A stretch of 64,000 nt of DNA from Betaproteobacteria bacterium Ga0077523. GTDB taxonomy: Bacteria; Pseudomonadota; Gammaproteobacteria; Burkholderiales; Ga0077523. The DNA lies in the NCBI GenBank assembly GCA_001464695.1, contig LNDQ01000120.1, forward strand, positions 1-64,000, given 5' to 3'. Both the position numbers and the translations under genes were made by a program. Within the stretch, counting starts at the first letter, position 1. Every line of letters begins with the position of its first letter. The notes below the pieces were generated by a model that searched no databases, was not told the DNA's origin, and saw only the letters and a program-made list of their open reading frames with translations. This document shows positions 16,961 to 28,258 of this stretch, one piece after another.

Positions 16961-18040
16961 GTGACCGTGGCCGAGACGCCCCTGGTGCGATTCGCCGGCG
17001 TGCAGAAGAGCTACGACGGCATCACGCTCGCTGTCCGCGATCTCGATCTCGACGTACGGCGCGGCGAGTTCCTGACCTTGCTGGGACCGTCCGGTTCCGG
17101 CAAGACCACCACGCTGATGATGCTCGCCGGCTTCGAAACGCCCAGCGGCGGCGAGATCCTCTTCGACGGCCGGCCGATCACGCGAACCCCGCCGCATCGG
17201 CGCAATTTCGGCATGGTGTTCCAGAACTACGCGTTGTTCCCGCACCTCACGGTCGGCGACAACGTCGCTTATCCGCTGACGGTGCGGCGCGTGCCTGCCG
17301 CGGAACGCGAGCAGCGTGTCGCGACCGCGCTCGAGATGGTGCGACTTGGCGGACTGACCGCCCGCCGGCCCGACCAGCTCTCCGGCGGCCAGCGCCAGCG
17401 TGTCGCCCTGGCGCGGGCGCTGGTGTTCGACCCGGCCATGGTGCTGATGGACGAGCCGCTGGGCGCGCTGGACAAGCAGCTGCGGGAGCACATGCAGGTG
17501 GAGCTGAAGGACCTGCATCGCCGCCTCGGCGTGACGTTCGTCTACGTGACGCACGATCAGGGCGAAGCCCTGGCCATGTCCGATCGCGTTGCCGTGTTCA
17601 ACGACGGCGCGTTGCAGCAGGTGGACACGGCGGAGCGCCTGTACGAAGAGCCCGCCAACCGCTTCGTCTCGGGCTTCGTCGGCGACAACACTGCTCTTGC
17701 GGGACGCGTTGCAGCCATCGACAGGGACTTCGCCGACGTCGCCCTGGAATGCAACGCCACCCTGCGCGGTCGCCTGATCGGCCCCGCGGCACCGGGCGCG
17801 GCGGTGCAGGTCGCGATCCGGCCGGAGCGGGTGGTCGTGCGCGAGAGCGGCGGCCCGAACACGGTTCCTGCAACCGTGCAGGATATCGTCTATCTCGGCG
17901 ATCATCTGCGTCTGCGTTGCGGCATCGACGAGCGGACCACCGCCACCGTCAAACATCCCGTAGGCAGCGGTTCGCCACCTGCCATCGGGGCACGCACGCA
18001 CCTCGAATTCCCCGCAGAACACGTGCGGATCTATCCGTAG
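16961..18040 (+). CDS. ABC transporter ATP-binding protein, Pot/polyamine type
   Basis: This 359-aa ATPase has Walker A GPSGSGKTT, the Q-loop (FQNYALFPH), the ABC signature LSGGQRQRVALARAL, Walker B VLMDEPLGALDK and the H-loop TVYVTHD-like segment. A C-terminal TOBE domain (about 270-359) follows. It energises the import system encoded by the next three genes. GTG start after CCGGAG. The composition (one ATPase, one binding protein, two permeases) is that of spermidine/putrescine or related iron/thiamine importers. Confidence 0.92.
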   Translation: MTVAETPLVRFAGVQKSYDGITLAVRDLDLDVRRGEFLTLLGPSGSGKTTTLMMLAGFETPSGGEILFDGRPITRTPPHRRNFGMVFQNYALFPHLTVGDNVAYPLTVRRVPAAEREQRVATALEMVRLGGLTARRPDQLSGGQRQRVALARALVFDPAMVLMDEPLGALDKQLREHMQVELKDLHRRLGVTFVYVTHDQGEALAMSDRVAVFNDGALQQVDTAERLYEEPANRFVSGFVGDNTALAGRVAAIDRDFADVALECNATLRGRLIGPAAPGAAVQVAIRPERVVVRESGGPNTVPATVQDIVYLGDHLRLRCGIDERTTATVKHPVGSGSPPAIGARTHLEFPAEHVRIYP

Positions 18041-18061
18041 ATTCCCCGAAGGAGACCGGTC

Positions 18062-19090
18062 ATGAAACGCCTCGCAGCCTTGTTGCCCATCATCGTCATC
18101 GCACTCCATGCGCACGCCGAGGGGACTCTCACGGTCGTCAACTTCGGCGGCGCCAACGGCACCGCGCAGAAGAAGGCCTACTACGAGCCGTTCGAGAAGT
18201 TGGCCGGCGTGAAGATCTTGCCCGTGGAGTACAACGGCGAGCAGGCCAAGGTGAAGGCGATGGTCGAAACCGGCAAGGTCACATGGGACGTGATCGAAGC
18301 CGAATCCGCCGACCTCGATCGCGGCTGCGACGAGGGTCTGTACGAGAAGCTCGACTGGAACAGGATCGGCCCGAAGAGCGATTTCCTGCCCGCGGCGGTG
18401 CACGACTGCGGTATCGGCATTTTCGTGTGGTCCACGGTGCTCGCCTACGATGCGAACCGCCTCAAGGATCCGCCGAAGTCCTGGGCTGATTTCTGGGACG
18501 TGAAGCGCTTCCCCGGCAAGCGCGCGCTGCGCAAGAACGCGCGCTTCAACCTCGAGTTCGCACTCATGGCCGATGGCGTGAAGCCGGCCGAGGTGTACAA
18601 GGTGCTCGCGACCAAGGACGGGGTCGAGCGCGCGTTCCGCAAGTTGGCCGAGCTGCGCCCGCATCTTCAATGGTGGGAGGCTGGTGCCCAACCGCCACAG
18701 TTTCTCGTGGCGGGGGATGTCGTCATGGCTAGCGCCTACAACGGCCGCATCGATGCGGCGCAACGCGAGGGTCGCAATCTCGCGATCGCCTGGGCCGGCG
18801 GCATCTACGACATCGACTACTGGGCGATCCCGAAAGGCACGCCCAACCGCGACCTGGCGACGCGCTACATCGCGTTCGCCGTCGGGCCCGACGCCCAAGC
18901 GGAGTTCGCGCGCCTGATCAGCTATGGACCCACGGCGACCAAGGCGCTGACGAAGCTCGACGCGAAGACGCTCGCGCAGCTGCCCAGCGCGCCCGCCAAT
19001 GCGAAGGACGCGCTCAAGTTCGACTACCGGTTCTGGTCCGATCACGGCGAGGCGATGGAGAAGCGCTTCAACGCCTGGGTGACACAATGA
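18062..19090 (+). CDS. Extracellular solute-binding protein (PotD-like)
   Basis: This 342-aa periplasmic protein has a cleavable signal (MKRLAALLPIIVIALHAHAEG) and begins the mature part with LTVVNFGGANGTAQ, typical of PotD-like binding proteins. Other family segments include DVIEAESADLDRGCDEGLYEKLDW and GIYDIDYWAIPKGTPN. The ligand is probably a polyamine or similar cation. It lies 22 bases after the ATPase gene, in the same operon. Confidence 0.9.
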   Translation: MKRLAALLPIIVIALHAHAEGTLTVVNFGGANGTAQKKAYYEPFEKLAGVKILPVEYNGEQAKVKAMVETGKVTWDVIEAESADLDRGCDEGLYEKLDWNRIGPKSDFLPAAVHDCGIGIFVWSTVLAYDANRLKDPPKSWADFWDVKRFPGKRALRKNARFNLEFALMADGVKPAEVYKVLATKDGVERAFRKLAELRPHLQWWEAGAQPPQFLVAGDVVMASAYNGRIDAAQREGRNLAIAWAGGIYDIDYWAIPKGTPNRDLATRYIAFAVGPDAQAEFARLISYGPTATKALTKLDAKTLAQLPSAPANAKDALKFDYRFWSDHGEAMEKRFNAWVTQ

Positions 19091-19101
19091 TCGCCTGATC
19101 C

Positions 19102-20340
19102 ATGGAAGCCGTGGCCGACACCATGGTGGACGTGCGGGCGGCGTTGCGGCGCGACGCCCGGCGCCGTACTGCCACCGCGCTGCTGCTCGTGCTGCCGCTC
19201 GCGCTGTTCCTGCTGCTGACGTTCCTTGTGCCCATCGGTGCGTTGCTGTGGCGCGCGGTGGACAATCCCGAGATCGCCCGCGCGGTCCCGCGCACGGTGG
19301 CGGCCCTGGCCCGATGGGACGCCGAATCACCTGCGCCGGATGCAGCCTACGCTGCCTTCGTGGCGGATCTGCTGGCGCTGCGCGAACAGACCGACGCCGG
19401 CATGCTGGCCCGCCGCCTCAACACCGAGGTCGGTGGCGCCCGTTCGCTGGTGATGAACGCCTGGCGGGCCCAGCCGCTACCTGCCACCGGGGACGCTGCC
19501 GCGGTTCGCGCCCAATTGATCGCCCTCGATCCGCGCTGGGAAGAACCCTGGATCTGGCAAGCTATCGCCAAGAACGGAGCGCGCCTCACGCCGGACTATC
19601 TGCTGGCTGCCGTCGACCTGAAGCGCACCACGGATGGTTCGATCGTTACCATGGACGCCGATCGATCGGCCTTTCGACGCATCCTGGCACGCACGTTCGG
19701 CATCGCGGCGATCGTCACCGCGATCACGCTGGTGCTCGCCTACCCGCTGGCGTGGTGGCTGTCCACGATGGCGCCACGGCGAGCGAACGTGTTGCTCATC
19801 ATCGTCCTGGTGCCGTTCTGGACTTCCATCCTGGTCCGGGTAGCTGCCTGGATCGTCCTGCTGCAGTCGGGTGGGCTCGTGAACCAGACCCTGCGCGGCA
19901 TCGGACTCATCGATGAACCGCTGGCGCTGCTGTTCAACCGCACCGGCGTGGTGATCGCCATGGTGCACATCCTCCTGCCCTTCATGGTCCTGCCGCTCTA
20001 CAGCGTCATGAAGAGCATTCCGCGCGAATACGTCCGGGCGGCGGTCTCGCTGGGCAGTCATCCCCTCGCCGCGTTCGTGCGCGTCTATGTGCCACAGACG
20101 TACGCGGGGGTCGCGGCCGGCGGCCTGCTCGTGTTCATTCTCGCCATCGGCTACTACGTGACGCCGGCGCTGCTCGGCGGCCCCGAGGATCAGATGCTGA
20201 GCTACAGCGTGGCGCAGTACGCCAACGTCCATCTCGACTGGGGAATGGCCTGCGCACTGGGCAGCGTGCTGCTCGCTGCCACTCTCGTACTCTATGCAGT
20301 CTATCGCCGCTTCGCACGCATGGAGCCGGCTCTCGCATGA
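19102..20340 (+). CDS. ABC transporter permease (PotB-like, with long periplasmic N-terminal loop)
   Basis: This 412-aa permease has a first membrane helix at about 25-50 (LLLVLPLALFLLLTFLVP). An unusually long ~150-residue hydrophilic loop follows, then five helices and the EAA coupling loop around EYVRAAVSLGSHPLAAFVRVYVPQT. The long loop after TM1 is larger than in E. coli PotB and is a known feature of some PotB-like proteins. It forms the channel with the next gene, which it overlaps by 4 bases (ATGA). Confidence 0.9.
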   Translation: MEAVADTMVDVRAALRRDARRRTATALLLVLPLALFLLLTFLVPIGALLWRAVDNPEIARAVPRTVAALARWDAESPAPDAAYAAFVADLLALREQTDAGMLARRLNTEVGGARSLVMNAWRAQPLPATGDAAAVRAQLIALDPRWEEPWIWQAIAKNGARLTPDYLLAAVDLKRTTDGSIVTMDADRSAFRRILARTFGIAAIVTAITLVLAYPLAWWLSTMAPRRANVLLIIVLVPFWTSILVRVAAWIVLLQSGGLVNQTLRGIGLIDEPLALLFNRTGVVIAMVHILLPFMVLPLYSVMKSIPREYVRAAVSLGSHPLAAFVRVYVPQTYAGVAAGGLLVFILAIGYYVTPALLGGPEDQMLSYSVAQYANVHLDWGMACALGSVLLAATLVLYAVYRRFARMEPALA

Positions 20341-21155
20341 AGTCGAATGCCATCGAGGCGCCGTGGGAGCGGATCGGCCACTTCGCGGTGCGCGCCCTCT
20401 GTGTCGGCGTACTGGCTTTCCTGCTGCTGCCGATCGTCGCGATCGTGCCGCTGTCGTTCTCGTCCAGTTCGTTCCTCGTGTATCCGGTGCCGGACTGGTC
20501 GCTCAGGTGGTACCGCGAGCTCGTCGAATCCGCCGAGTGGATACGCGCTGCGCAGAACAGCTTCATCGTCGCGCCGGCCGCGACGCTGATCGCCACTGTC
20601 CTCGGCACCATGGCAGCGGTCGGCCTCGCGCGTGTCCGCTTTCGCGGCAAGGATGCGCTGCTGTCGGTGCTGATCGCGCCGATGATCGTTCCGATCGTCG
20701 TGGTCGGCGTCGGGACCTATCTCTTCTTCGCGCGGTTCGGCCTGACGGACAGCTACGCCGGACTCATCCTGGTACACGCCGCGCTGGGCACGCCGTTCGT
20801 CCTCACCACCGTTTCGGCGACCCTGCAGGGCTTCGATCACAACCTCGTCCGCGCCAGCGCGAGCCTGGGTGCGGCACCGCTGGAAACGTTCCGCCGCGTG
20901 ACCTTGCCGCTGATCGCGCCGGGCGTAATCTCCGGCGCGTTGTTCGCCTTCGCCACGTCGTTCGACGAAGTCGTCGTGACTCTCTTCCTGGCCGGTCCGG
21001 CACAGGTGACGCTGCCGCGGCAGATGTTCACCGGCATCCGCGAGAACATCACGCCGGTGATCGCCGCGGTGGCCACACTGCTCATCGTGTTCACCACGGC
21101 GCTCATGCTCGCCCTGGAGTGGCTGCGCGGGCGGCGTGCGACCGTCGCGCGCTGA
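20337..21155 (+). CDS. ABC transporter permease (PotC-like)
   Basis: A 272-aa permease with six predicted helices and an EAA loop (LVRASASLGAAPLETFRRVTLPLIAPGVISG). It opens with a PotC-like VPLSFSSSSFLVYPVPDWSLRWY. It is the last gene of the importer operon and pairs with the preceding permease. Confidence 0.92.
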   Translation: MKSNAIEAPWERIGHFAVRALCVGVLAFLLLPIVAIVPLSFSSSSFLVYPVPDWSLRWYRELVESAEWIRAAQNSFIVAPAATLIATVLGTMAAVGLARVRFRGKDALLSVLIAPMIVPIVVVGVGTYLFFARFGLTDSYAGLILVHAALGTPFVLTTVSATLQGFDHNLVRASASLGAAPLETFRRVTLPLIAPGVISGALFAFATSFDEVVVTLFLAGPAQVTLPRQMFTGIRENITPVIAAVATLLIVFTTALMLALEWLRGRRATVAR

Positions 21156-21158
21156 GCG

Positions 21159-22232
21159 CTAGAAGCGCTTTTCCACCCCGAACATGAATTTGTGCTGGAT
21201 ACCCCCGTCGGCACGCAGGCTGTAGGTGTTGGACGTGAACGGCGAAGACACGCTCTCGGACACATCGTCCATCATCATGGCCTGATATTGCAGGAAGCCG
21301 AGCAGCGGCGACCCGTTGCTGAAATAGAGCAGCGGGAACGACAGACCGGCACCCGCCGCCGGGCCGAACATCCACTTGCTGGTGGAGAAGATGTTGTTGG
21401 GTCCGCCGCCGGACGTTTCGTCGCTGAACACGGATATCTGCATGCGCGTCGCATGCAGGCCCAGCATGAGTTGGAGGGCCATGTTCCGCCCGAGGAGAAA
21501 CTGACCTCCGCCCCCGAGCAGGAAGGAACGCTGCTCCTTGATCTCGGCCCCGGTGTCAGGTGTCGTCCCGAAGTGGTAGGTCACATCGGCGGCTTTCGCG
21601 CCGTTGCCGAAATACTCCGAGAAGCCGGCATAGGCGAACGGCTGGAAGCCGTTCGCCAGCGGCGCGAAGTACCGGCGCACGCCGAAGCCCAGGCTGCTCA
21701 TGCTGTCGCTCAGGTCCGGTTTGCCGGTGACGCTCGAGCCGGTCGAGCTGATCGTCGTGGAATCGTAGGGCGTCTGCTTGTAATCGCCGAAGATCTGGAT
21801 CGCCCACCCCGGCTCGCCCACGAACTTGTCGGCAGGCTTCGGCGCTTCCACCTGACGGACCACGTACTGCTTCGTGGTGTCATCCCAAGCGAGCGACATG
21901 CTGCGTGCCGGATCGTGCGTGAGCGTCTGGGTCTTCGACGTTCCGTTGTCGTACTGCGTGGTGATGTCGAGCTTGCCGTCGAACTGGTTCGGCGCCGGGT
22001 TGCCGGTCAACCGGTTGTCCTTGTCGGGTACGCCGTCCAGCAGCACCTCGCCACGGCCGTTCTTCACCGTGACTCGCGTCGGATGGATGGTTACCGTGGG
22101 CGCGTCCGGCGGCATGGTGAGCGCAAGCGGCCCTGGATCGGCGCCCGGGTCCATCGGCGCGGTGGCACAGGCTCCGAGGAAGATGGTGGGCAACAGGCAC
22201 ACCGCCGCAAACATCCGCATCCCATTCGTCAT
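21159..22232 (-). CDS. Outer-membrane lipoprotein/beta-barrel-like protein of unknown function
   Basis: This 357-aa protein starts MTNGMRMFAAVCLLPTIFLGACATAP, a lipoprotein signal with a lipobox ending in Cys (LGAC). The second half alternates polar and hydrophobic stretches (FGVRRYFAPLANGFQPFAYAGFSEYF, FLLGGGGQFLLGRNMALQLMLGL) and ends in Phe (FMFGVEKRF), as in outer-membrane barrels. The start was chosen inside the longer ORF-track frame because AGGAGAGG precedes it. I do not recognise the family. It converges on the permease operon, ending 3 bases from it. Confidence 0.75.
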   Translation of the reverse strand: MTNGMRMFAAVCLLPTIFLGACATAPMDPGADPGPLALTMPPDAPTVTIHPTRVTVKNGRGEVLLDGVPDKDNRLTGNPAPNQFDGKLDITTQYDNGTSKTQTLTHDPARSMSLAWDDTTKQYVVRQVEAPKPADKFVGEPGWAIQIFGDYKQTPYDSTTISSTGSSVTGKPDLSDSMSSLGFGVRRYFAPLANGFQPFAYAGFSEYFGNGAKAADVTYHFGTTPDTGAEIKEQRSFLLGGGGQFLLGRNMALQLMLGLHATRMQISVFSDETSGGGPNNIFSTSKWMFGPAAGAGLSFPLLYFSNGSPLLGFLQYQAMMMDDVSESVSSPFTSNTYSLRADGGIQHKFMFGVEKRF

Positions 22233-22395
22233 GGCGCCGTCCTCTCCTGAGGGAAATGACCGGAGGCCCCCGATGCGTGCTCCGGAACCTGGAACGAGAA
22301 TAGTGCGGCGCAAACGACACGTCCAGATGCCTTTGGCATAGCCGTGCCTCGGCACACCTGTCGATCGATTTGACAATCCGCTGCAACGAGCATCT

Positions 22396-23202
22396 GTGGG
22401 ATCATCGTCCGCGAGTGCTGATCGAAGAGGACTGAACGACTTGCTGCAGCGGTGGACCTGGTTCGACGTCAGCGTGTGCGCGCTTGGTGCGCTCGCCGTC
22501 CTGATGGCCGGTTGCGCCTCGAGGGTCCAGGACGATGCCCTCGAGAAACCGCTCGCCAGGGCGCCCACCTGCTGTGCCGGCCCAGGCGAGTTCCGGTTCC
22601 ACCCGGCAACGATCGGGCAGCGCGTCGTGTTCACACTCGACGAGCGCAGTCCCGTGTACGCGTTTCCCCATGGACGGAGCTTCTTCAAGGCGCTCGCCTT
22701 GCCGGATGCGCCGCGCGCCGCCTTCGTGACCGTGGCCTCGTTTCCCGTGGTTGAGAAAGGGCGACTGAACGATTGGCGTGGCCGCTTTTTCGCACCGAGC
22801 ATCGTCTTTTTCGACGCGAGTTTCGACCCGTTCCACGCTATCGATGGGCGGACCAACTTCATGTTCAACGGCAATGGCCGGCGGTTCTCTGCATTCCAGG
22901 TGCCGGTACCGCCGGACGCGCGCTACCTCGCGATCTTCACCGATGCACGGCTGCTTGGGGGGACTGTGCAGGTTCCGGTCGAGTTCGCCGTGCAGAACAC
23001 CCAGTCGGTCGCGTGCGACATCGACGGCAAGGCCGTCGGGGCAGCACCCGATGCCGGCCTGTTCTCTGCCCTGTGCGGACTGTTTGCCGGCCTGTCGGTC
23101 TACACAACGCCGGCGACGGGAGCCTGGAATGCCGCCGTTCCCTACAGCGCCGGCGGCAATCTCGAGCTGTGGCTGTCGGGACCGGGGCCGGCGCAGCCCT
23201 GA
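22396..23202 (+). CDS. Putative lipoprotein, MalM-like
   Basis: This 268-aa protein has a hydrophobic segment followed by LMAGCAS, a possible lipobox about residue 36. The start is uncertain: GTG at 22396 or TTG at 22441, the latter with AAGAGG ahead and giving a more normal lipoprotein signal. The central RFFAPSIVFFDASFDP resembles the maltose-operon periplasmic protein MalM, and the C-terminus SAGGNLELWLSGPG is also MalM-like. No maltose genes are nearby, so its role is unknown. It is divergent from the outer-membrane protein gene. Confidence 0.65.
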   Translation: MGSSSASADRRGLNDLLQRWTWFDVSVCALGALAVLMAGCASRVQDDALEKPLARAPTCCAGPGEFRFHPATIGQRVVFTLDERSPVYAFPHGRSFFKALALPDAPRAAFVTVASFPVVEKGRLNDWRGRFFAPSIVFFDASFDPFHAIDGRTNFMFNGNGRRFSAFQVPVPPDARYLAIFTDARLLGGTVQVPVEFAVQNTQSVACDIDGKAVGAAPDAGLFSALCGLFAGLSVYTTPATGAWNAAVPYSAGGNLELWLSGPGPAQP

Positions 23203-23205
23203 GGT

Positions 23206-25305
<2,100 letters not shown>

Positions 25306-25334
25306 GGGGTGTTGTCCTCCAAACAGCCTGAAAA

Positions 25335-25465
25335 GCGTGAAACACGAAGGGCACGAAGGACACCAAGGTACACGAAGGAAAGCCGGGAATTGCCCCGAAG
25401 CTGCCCCGACCCGATCCTTCCCGCTTTTCCTTCGTGCTCCTTCGTGTCCTTCGTGTTGAAAGATG
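25335..25465. repeat. Inverted repeat built from CACGAAGGA units
   Basis: The left arm has four CACGAAGG-like units (CACGAAGGGCACGAAGGACACCAAGGTACACGAAGGA). The right arm, about 50 bases away, has three in reverse complement (CCTTCGTGCTCCTTCGTGTCCTTCGTG). The transcript could form a long hairpin. It lies between the livF stop and the fadB-like start. The element type recurs in many bacterial genomes; its function is unknown. Confidence 0.75.
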
Positions 25466-25488
25466 TTGCTGCGAGAGCAGGAACGACG

Positions 25489-26187
25489 TCAGACCTCCAG
25501 CCACTCCTTGCGCACCGCCTCGTTCGCGCGCAGATCCTCCGGCGTGCCCTCGAACACGATCTCGCCGTGGCCCATCACATAGAGCCGCTGCGAGATCTTG
25601 AGCGCGATGGTGAGCTTCTGCTCGACCAGCAGGATGGAGATGCCGCGCTTCGCGATCTCGTCGAAGAGGTTCGCGACCTGTTCGACGATCTTCGGGGCCA
25701 GGCCTTCGGTGGGCTCGTCGATCATCACAAGATCCGGGTCGCCCATCAGCGTGCGGCACAGGGTCAGCATCTGCTGCTCGCCGCCGGACAGCACGCCGGC
25801 CGGCGCATCGGCCCGCTCGCGCAAGCGCGGGAAGAGCTGGTACATGTCGTCCATGCTCCAGCGGCCGGACTCCTTGCGGCCCTTCATGCCGAGCATCAGG
25901 TTCTGGCGCACCGTGAGCGTCGGGAAGATGTCGCGGTTCTCGGGCACGTAGCCGAGGCCCGCGCGCGCGATCAGGTGGGTCTTCGTTCCCATCAACTCGC
26001 GGTCCTTGAACTTGACCGATCCGTTCGACACCACCTGCCCCATGATGGCCTTGATGGTGGTGGAACGGCCCACGCCGTTGCGTCCGAGCAGGCTGACGAT
26101 CTCGCCCTTGCCGACGGACAGATGCACGCCGTGGAGGATGTGGCTCTTGCCGTAGTAAGCGTGCAGATCCCTCACGGCCAGCATCAT
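25489..26187 (-). CDS. livF: Branched-chain amino acid-type ABC transporter ATP-binding protein LivF
   Basis: This 232-aa ATPase has Walker A LLGRNGVGRSTTIKA (Arg replacing the usual Lys neighbour: GVGRSTT instead of GVGKSTT), signature LSGGEQQMLTLCRTL and Walker B LVMIDEPTEGLAP. The LivF-specific AYYGKSHILHGVHL start is clear. The Lys-to-Arg change in the Walker A motif is notable and could weaken ATP hydrolysis. It overlaps livG by 4 bases. Confidence 0.9.
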   Translation of the reverse strand: MMLAVRDLHAYYGKSHILHGVHLSVGKGEIVSLLGRNGVGRSTTIKAIMGQVVSNGSVKFKDRELMGTKTHLIARAGLGYVPENRDIFPTLTVRQNLMLGMKGRKESGRWSMDDMYQLFPRLRERADAPAGVLSGGEQQMLTLCRTLMGDPDLVMIDEPTEGLAPKIVEQVANLFDEIAKRGISILLVEQKLTIALKISQRLYVMGHGEIVFEGTPEDLRANEAVRKEWLEV

Positions 26188-26933
26188 TCCACCTCTGCGC
26201 CGAGGTAGGCTTCCTGGACCGCCTTGTTGCCGCGGATCTCCTGCGGCGTGCCGGTGGCTATGACCTGCCCGTAGACCAGCACCGAGATCCGATCGGCCAG
26301 GCCGAACACGACGCTCATGTCGTGCTCCACCATGACCAGGGTCTTGCCCACGGTCACGTTGCGGATGAGCGCAACGGCATCGGCGGTTTCGGTGTTGCTC
26401 ATGCCGGCCGTGGGCTCGTCGAGCAGGATCACGTCCGCACCGCCGCCGATCGTGATGCCGATCTCGAGCGCGCGCTGCTCGGCGTACGACAGCACGCCGG
26501 CGACCGTATCGCGGCGCTTCTGGAGCCCGATCATCCCGACCAGCTCATCGGCCCGTTCGCGCACGTCCTTCAAGCCGCCCACGCGCTGCCAGAACGAGTA
26601 CTTGTAGCCGAGCGACCACAACACGGCACAACGCAGGTTCTCGAAGACCGACAGCTTCGGAAAGATATTGGTGATCTGGAAGCTGCGCGCGAGGCCGCGG
26701 TGGTTGATCTGCTGCGGCTGCAGGCCGGTGATCGGCTCGCCGTTGAGCAGAATGCTGCCGGAGGTGACGGCAAACCTGCCGCTGATGAGATTGAACAGCG
26801 TCGATTTACCGGCGCCGTTGGGGCCGATGACGGCGTGCCGCTCGCCCTTCTCGATGGCCAGATCGACCCCGTTGATGATCGCGGTCTTGCCGAAGCTCTT
26901 GTGTACTGCCTTCAGTTCCAGGGCGGCGGGCAC
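26184..26933 (-). CDS. livG: Branched-chain amino acid-type ABC transporter ATP-binding protein LivG
   Basis: This 249-aa ATPase (GTG start, V-P-A-A-L-E-L-K, directly after the livM stop) has Walker A GPNGAGKSTLFNLISG and the LivG-type insertion FQITNIFPKLSVFENLRCAVL. The signature region reads LSYAEQRALEIG, followed by VILLDEPTAGMS. The signature is LSYAEQ instead of LSYGEQ. The ORF-track start 30 codons further up lies inside livM and is not used. Confidence 0.9.
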   Translation of the reverse strand: MPAALELKAVHKSFGKTAIINGVDLAIEKGERHAVIGPNGAGKSTLFNLISGRFAVTSGSILLNGEPITGLQPQQINHRGLARSFQITNIFPKLSVFENLRCAVLWSLGYKYSFWQRVGGLKDVRERADELVGMIGLQKRRDTVAGVLSYAEQRALEIGITIGGGADVILLDEPTAGMSNTETADAVALIRNVTVGKTLVMVEHDMSVVFGLADRISVLVYGQVIATGTPQEIRGNKAVQEAYLGAEVE

Positions 26934-26934
26934 G

Positions 26935-28161
26935 CTAGATCCCCTTGGCGCGGTTGACCGCAACGGTGACGTGGCCCCAGCCCGCACGCACGAACCGCGC
27001 GACGAACACGAGCAGCACCCCACCCACGAGCAGGATGCCGGCCGCCACGATCCACGGCTGGGCCGTCGCTGTATCCATCTGGCGCCCGAACAGCGACATC
27101 ACGGTGCCGACCTGCTCGGCCTTGGTCTCGAGGTGATAGAGCATCTCCACCAGCGCCACCAGGCCGAGCATCAGAATGGCCGCAGCCGCCGCGGCCCCGG
27201 CATAGGGCAGGAGGAGCCGGCCGAACGTGCGCGTCTGGACCGCGGGCTTGTGCAGCGTGAGCAGCGATGCGATGCCGCCGGGCGCGAACAGGATCATCAC
27301 CAGGAAGAAGAGGCCGAAGTAGAGCAGCCACGCCTGCGTGTAGTTGGACAGCGCCGATTGCAGGAACGTCACGAGCACCGCGCCGATGATCGGCCCGTAG
27401 AAGTGGCCGATGCCGCCGATGAAGGCCATCAGCAGCACGTTGCCGAAGTTGATCACTTCGAGCGCGCCGGCGATACCCGCGAAGAAGCCAGCGAGCGACA
27501 ACATGAAGAAGCGCACGCGTGTGGGGTTGTAGCCCACGAAACGGGCACGCTCGGGATTGTCCCGCACCGCGTTGGCCATGCGGCCGAGTGGTGTCTGGGT
27601 GAGCGCGAACATCGCGATCATGCAGACGAAACACCACGCCGCGATCAGGTAGTACACCTGGATCGACGGCCCGAAATCGACGCCCATGACGGGATTGCCG
27701 ACGACGCGGTCGGTCGAGATACCGCCCTCGCCGCCGAAGAAACTCGGGAACATGAGCGAGCAAGCTGCCACCATTTCGGCGATGCCGAGCGAGATCATCG
27801 CGAACGGCGTGCCGGAATGCTTGGTGGTGATGTAACCGAAGATCACGCCGAAGACGAGACCAGCCGCCCCACCGATGAGCGGCAGGAGTGACACCGGCCA
27901 ACCGAGGGTGTTCGCACCGATCGCGTTGAGGGCGTGTGCCGCGAAGAACGCCCCGAGCCCGAAGTACACCGCATGGCCGAAGGACAGCATGCCGGTCTGT
28001 CCGAGCAGCATGTTGTAGGACAGTGCGAAGATGATCGCGATGCCCATCTGCGAGAGCATCGATACCGCGAAGCCCTGCGTGAAGACGAGCGGTGCCACGA
28101 TCATCACCGCCGCCATCGCGGACCACACCAGCAACCTGCGCCAGGGGAACATGGCGCTCAT
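26935..28161 (-). CDS. livM: Branched-chain amino acid-type ABC transporter permease LivM
   Basis: This 408-aa membrane protein has about ten helices and the LivM family stretch SYNMLLGQTGMLSFGHAVYFGLGAFFAAH, then NPERARFVGYNPTRVRFFMLSLAGFFAGIAGAL and FIGGIGHFYGPIIGAV. It carries an extra ~90-residue C-terminal membrane segment. The start MSAMFPWRRLLVW is preferred; the ORF-track GTG lies 8 codons upstream. Confidence 0.9.
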   Translation of the reverse strand: MSAMFPWRRLLVWSAMAAVMIVAPLVFTQGFAVSMLSQMGIAIIFALSYNMLLGQTGMLSFGHAVYFGLGAFFAAHALNAIGANTLGWPVSLLPLIGGAAGLVFGVIFGYITTKHSGTPFAMISLGIAEMVAACSLMFPSFFGGEGGISTDRVVGNPVMGVDFGPSIQVYYLIAAWCFVCMIAMFALTQTPLGRMANAVRDNPERARFVGYNPTRVRFFMLSLAGFFAGIAGALEVINFGNVLLMAFIGGIGHFYGPIIGAVLVTFLQSALSNYTQAWLLYFGLFFLVMILFAPGGIASLLTLHKPAVQTRTFGRLLLPYAGAAAAAAILMLGLVALVEMLYHLETKAEQVGTVMSLFGRQMDTATAQPWIVAAGILLVGGVLLVFVARFVRAGWGHVTVAVNRAKGI

Positions 28162-28200
28162 GCCGCCACCCCGAAGCAACACCACCGGATCGCGGTTTTC

Positions 28201-28230
28201 CCCCGCGTCCGCCGCGTCCGCCGCGTTGAG
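28201..28230. repeat. Short tandem repeat CCGCGTCCG
   Basis: CCCGCGTCCGCCGCGTCCGCCGCGTTGAGA lies between livH and livM. The same type of CCGCGTCCG array, flanked by TTGAGA, recurs in other genomes; it resembles the CACGAAGGA repeat upstream of fadB in layout. No coding function. Confidence 0.6.
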
Positions 28231-28258
28231 AGCTCAGCTGTTGACTTTCTCATCATCG

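Noticed and set aside
16799-19330. 843-aa minus-strand ORF
   Set aside because: Antisense shadow of the ABC importer genes; low-complexity Arg/Gly/His-rich with no domain, produced by high GC at third positions.
22396-23202. Assigning the lipoprotein as MalM
   Set aside because: Only a few short segments agree and no maltose genes are near; kept as 'MalM-like'.
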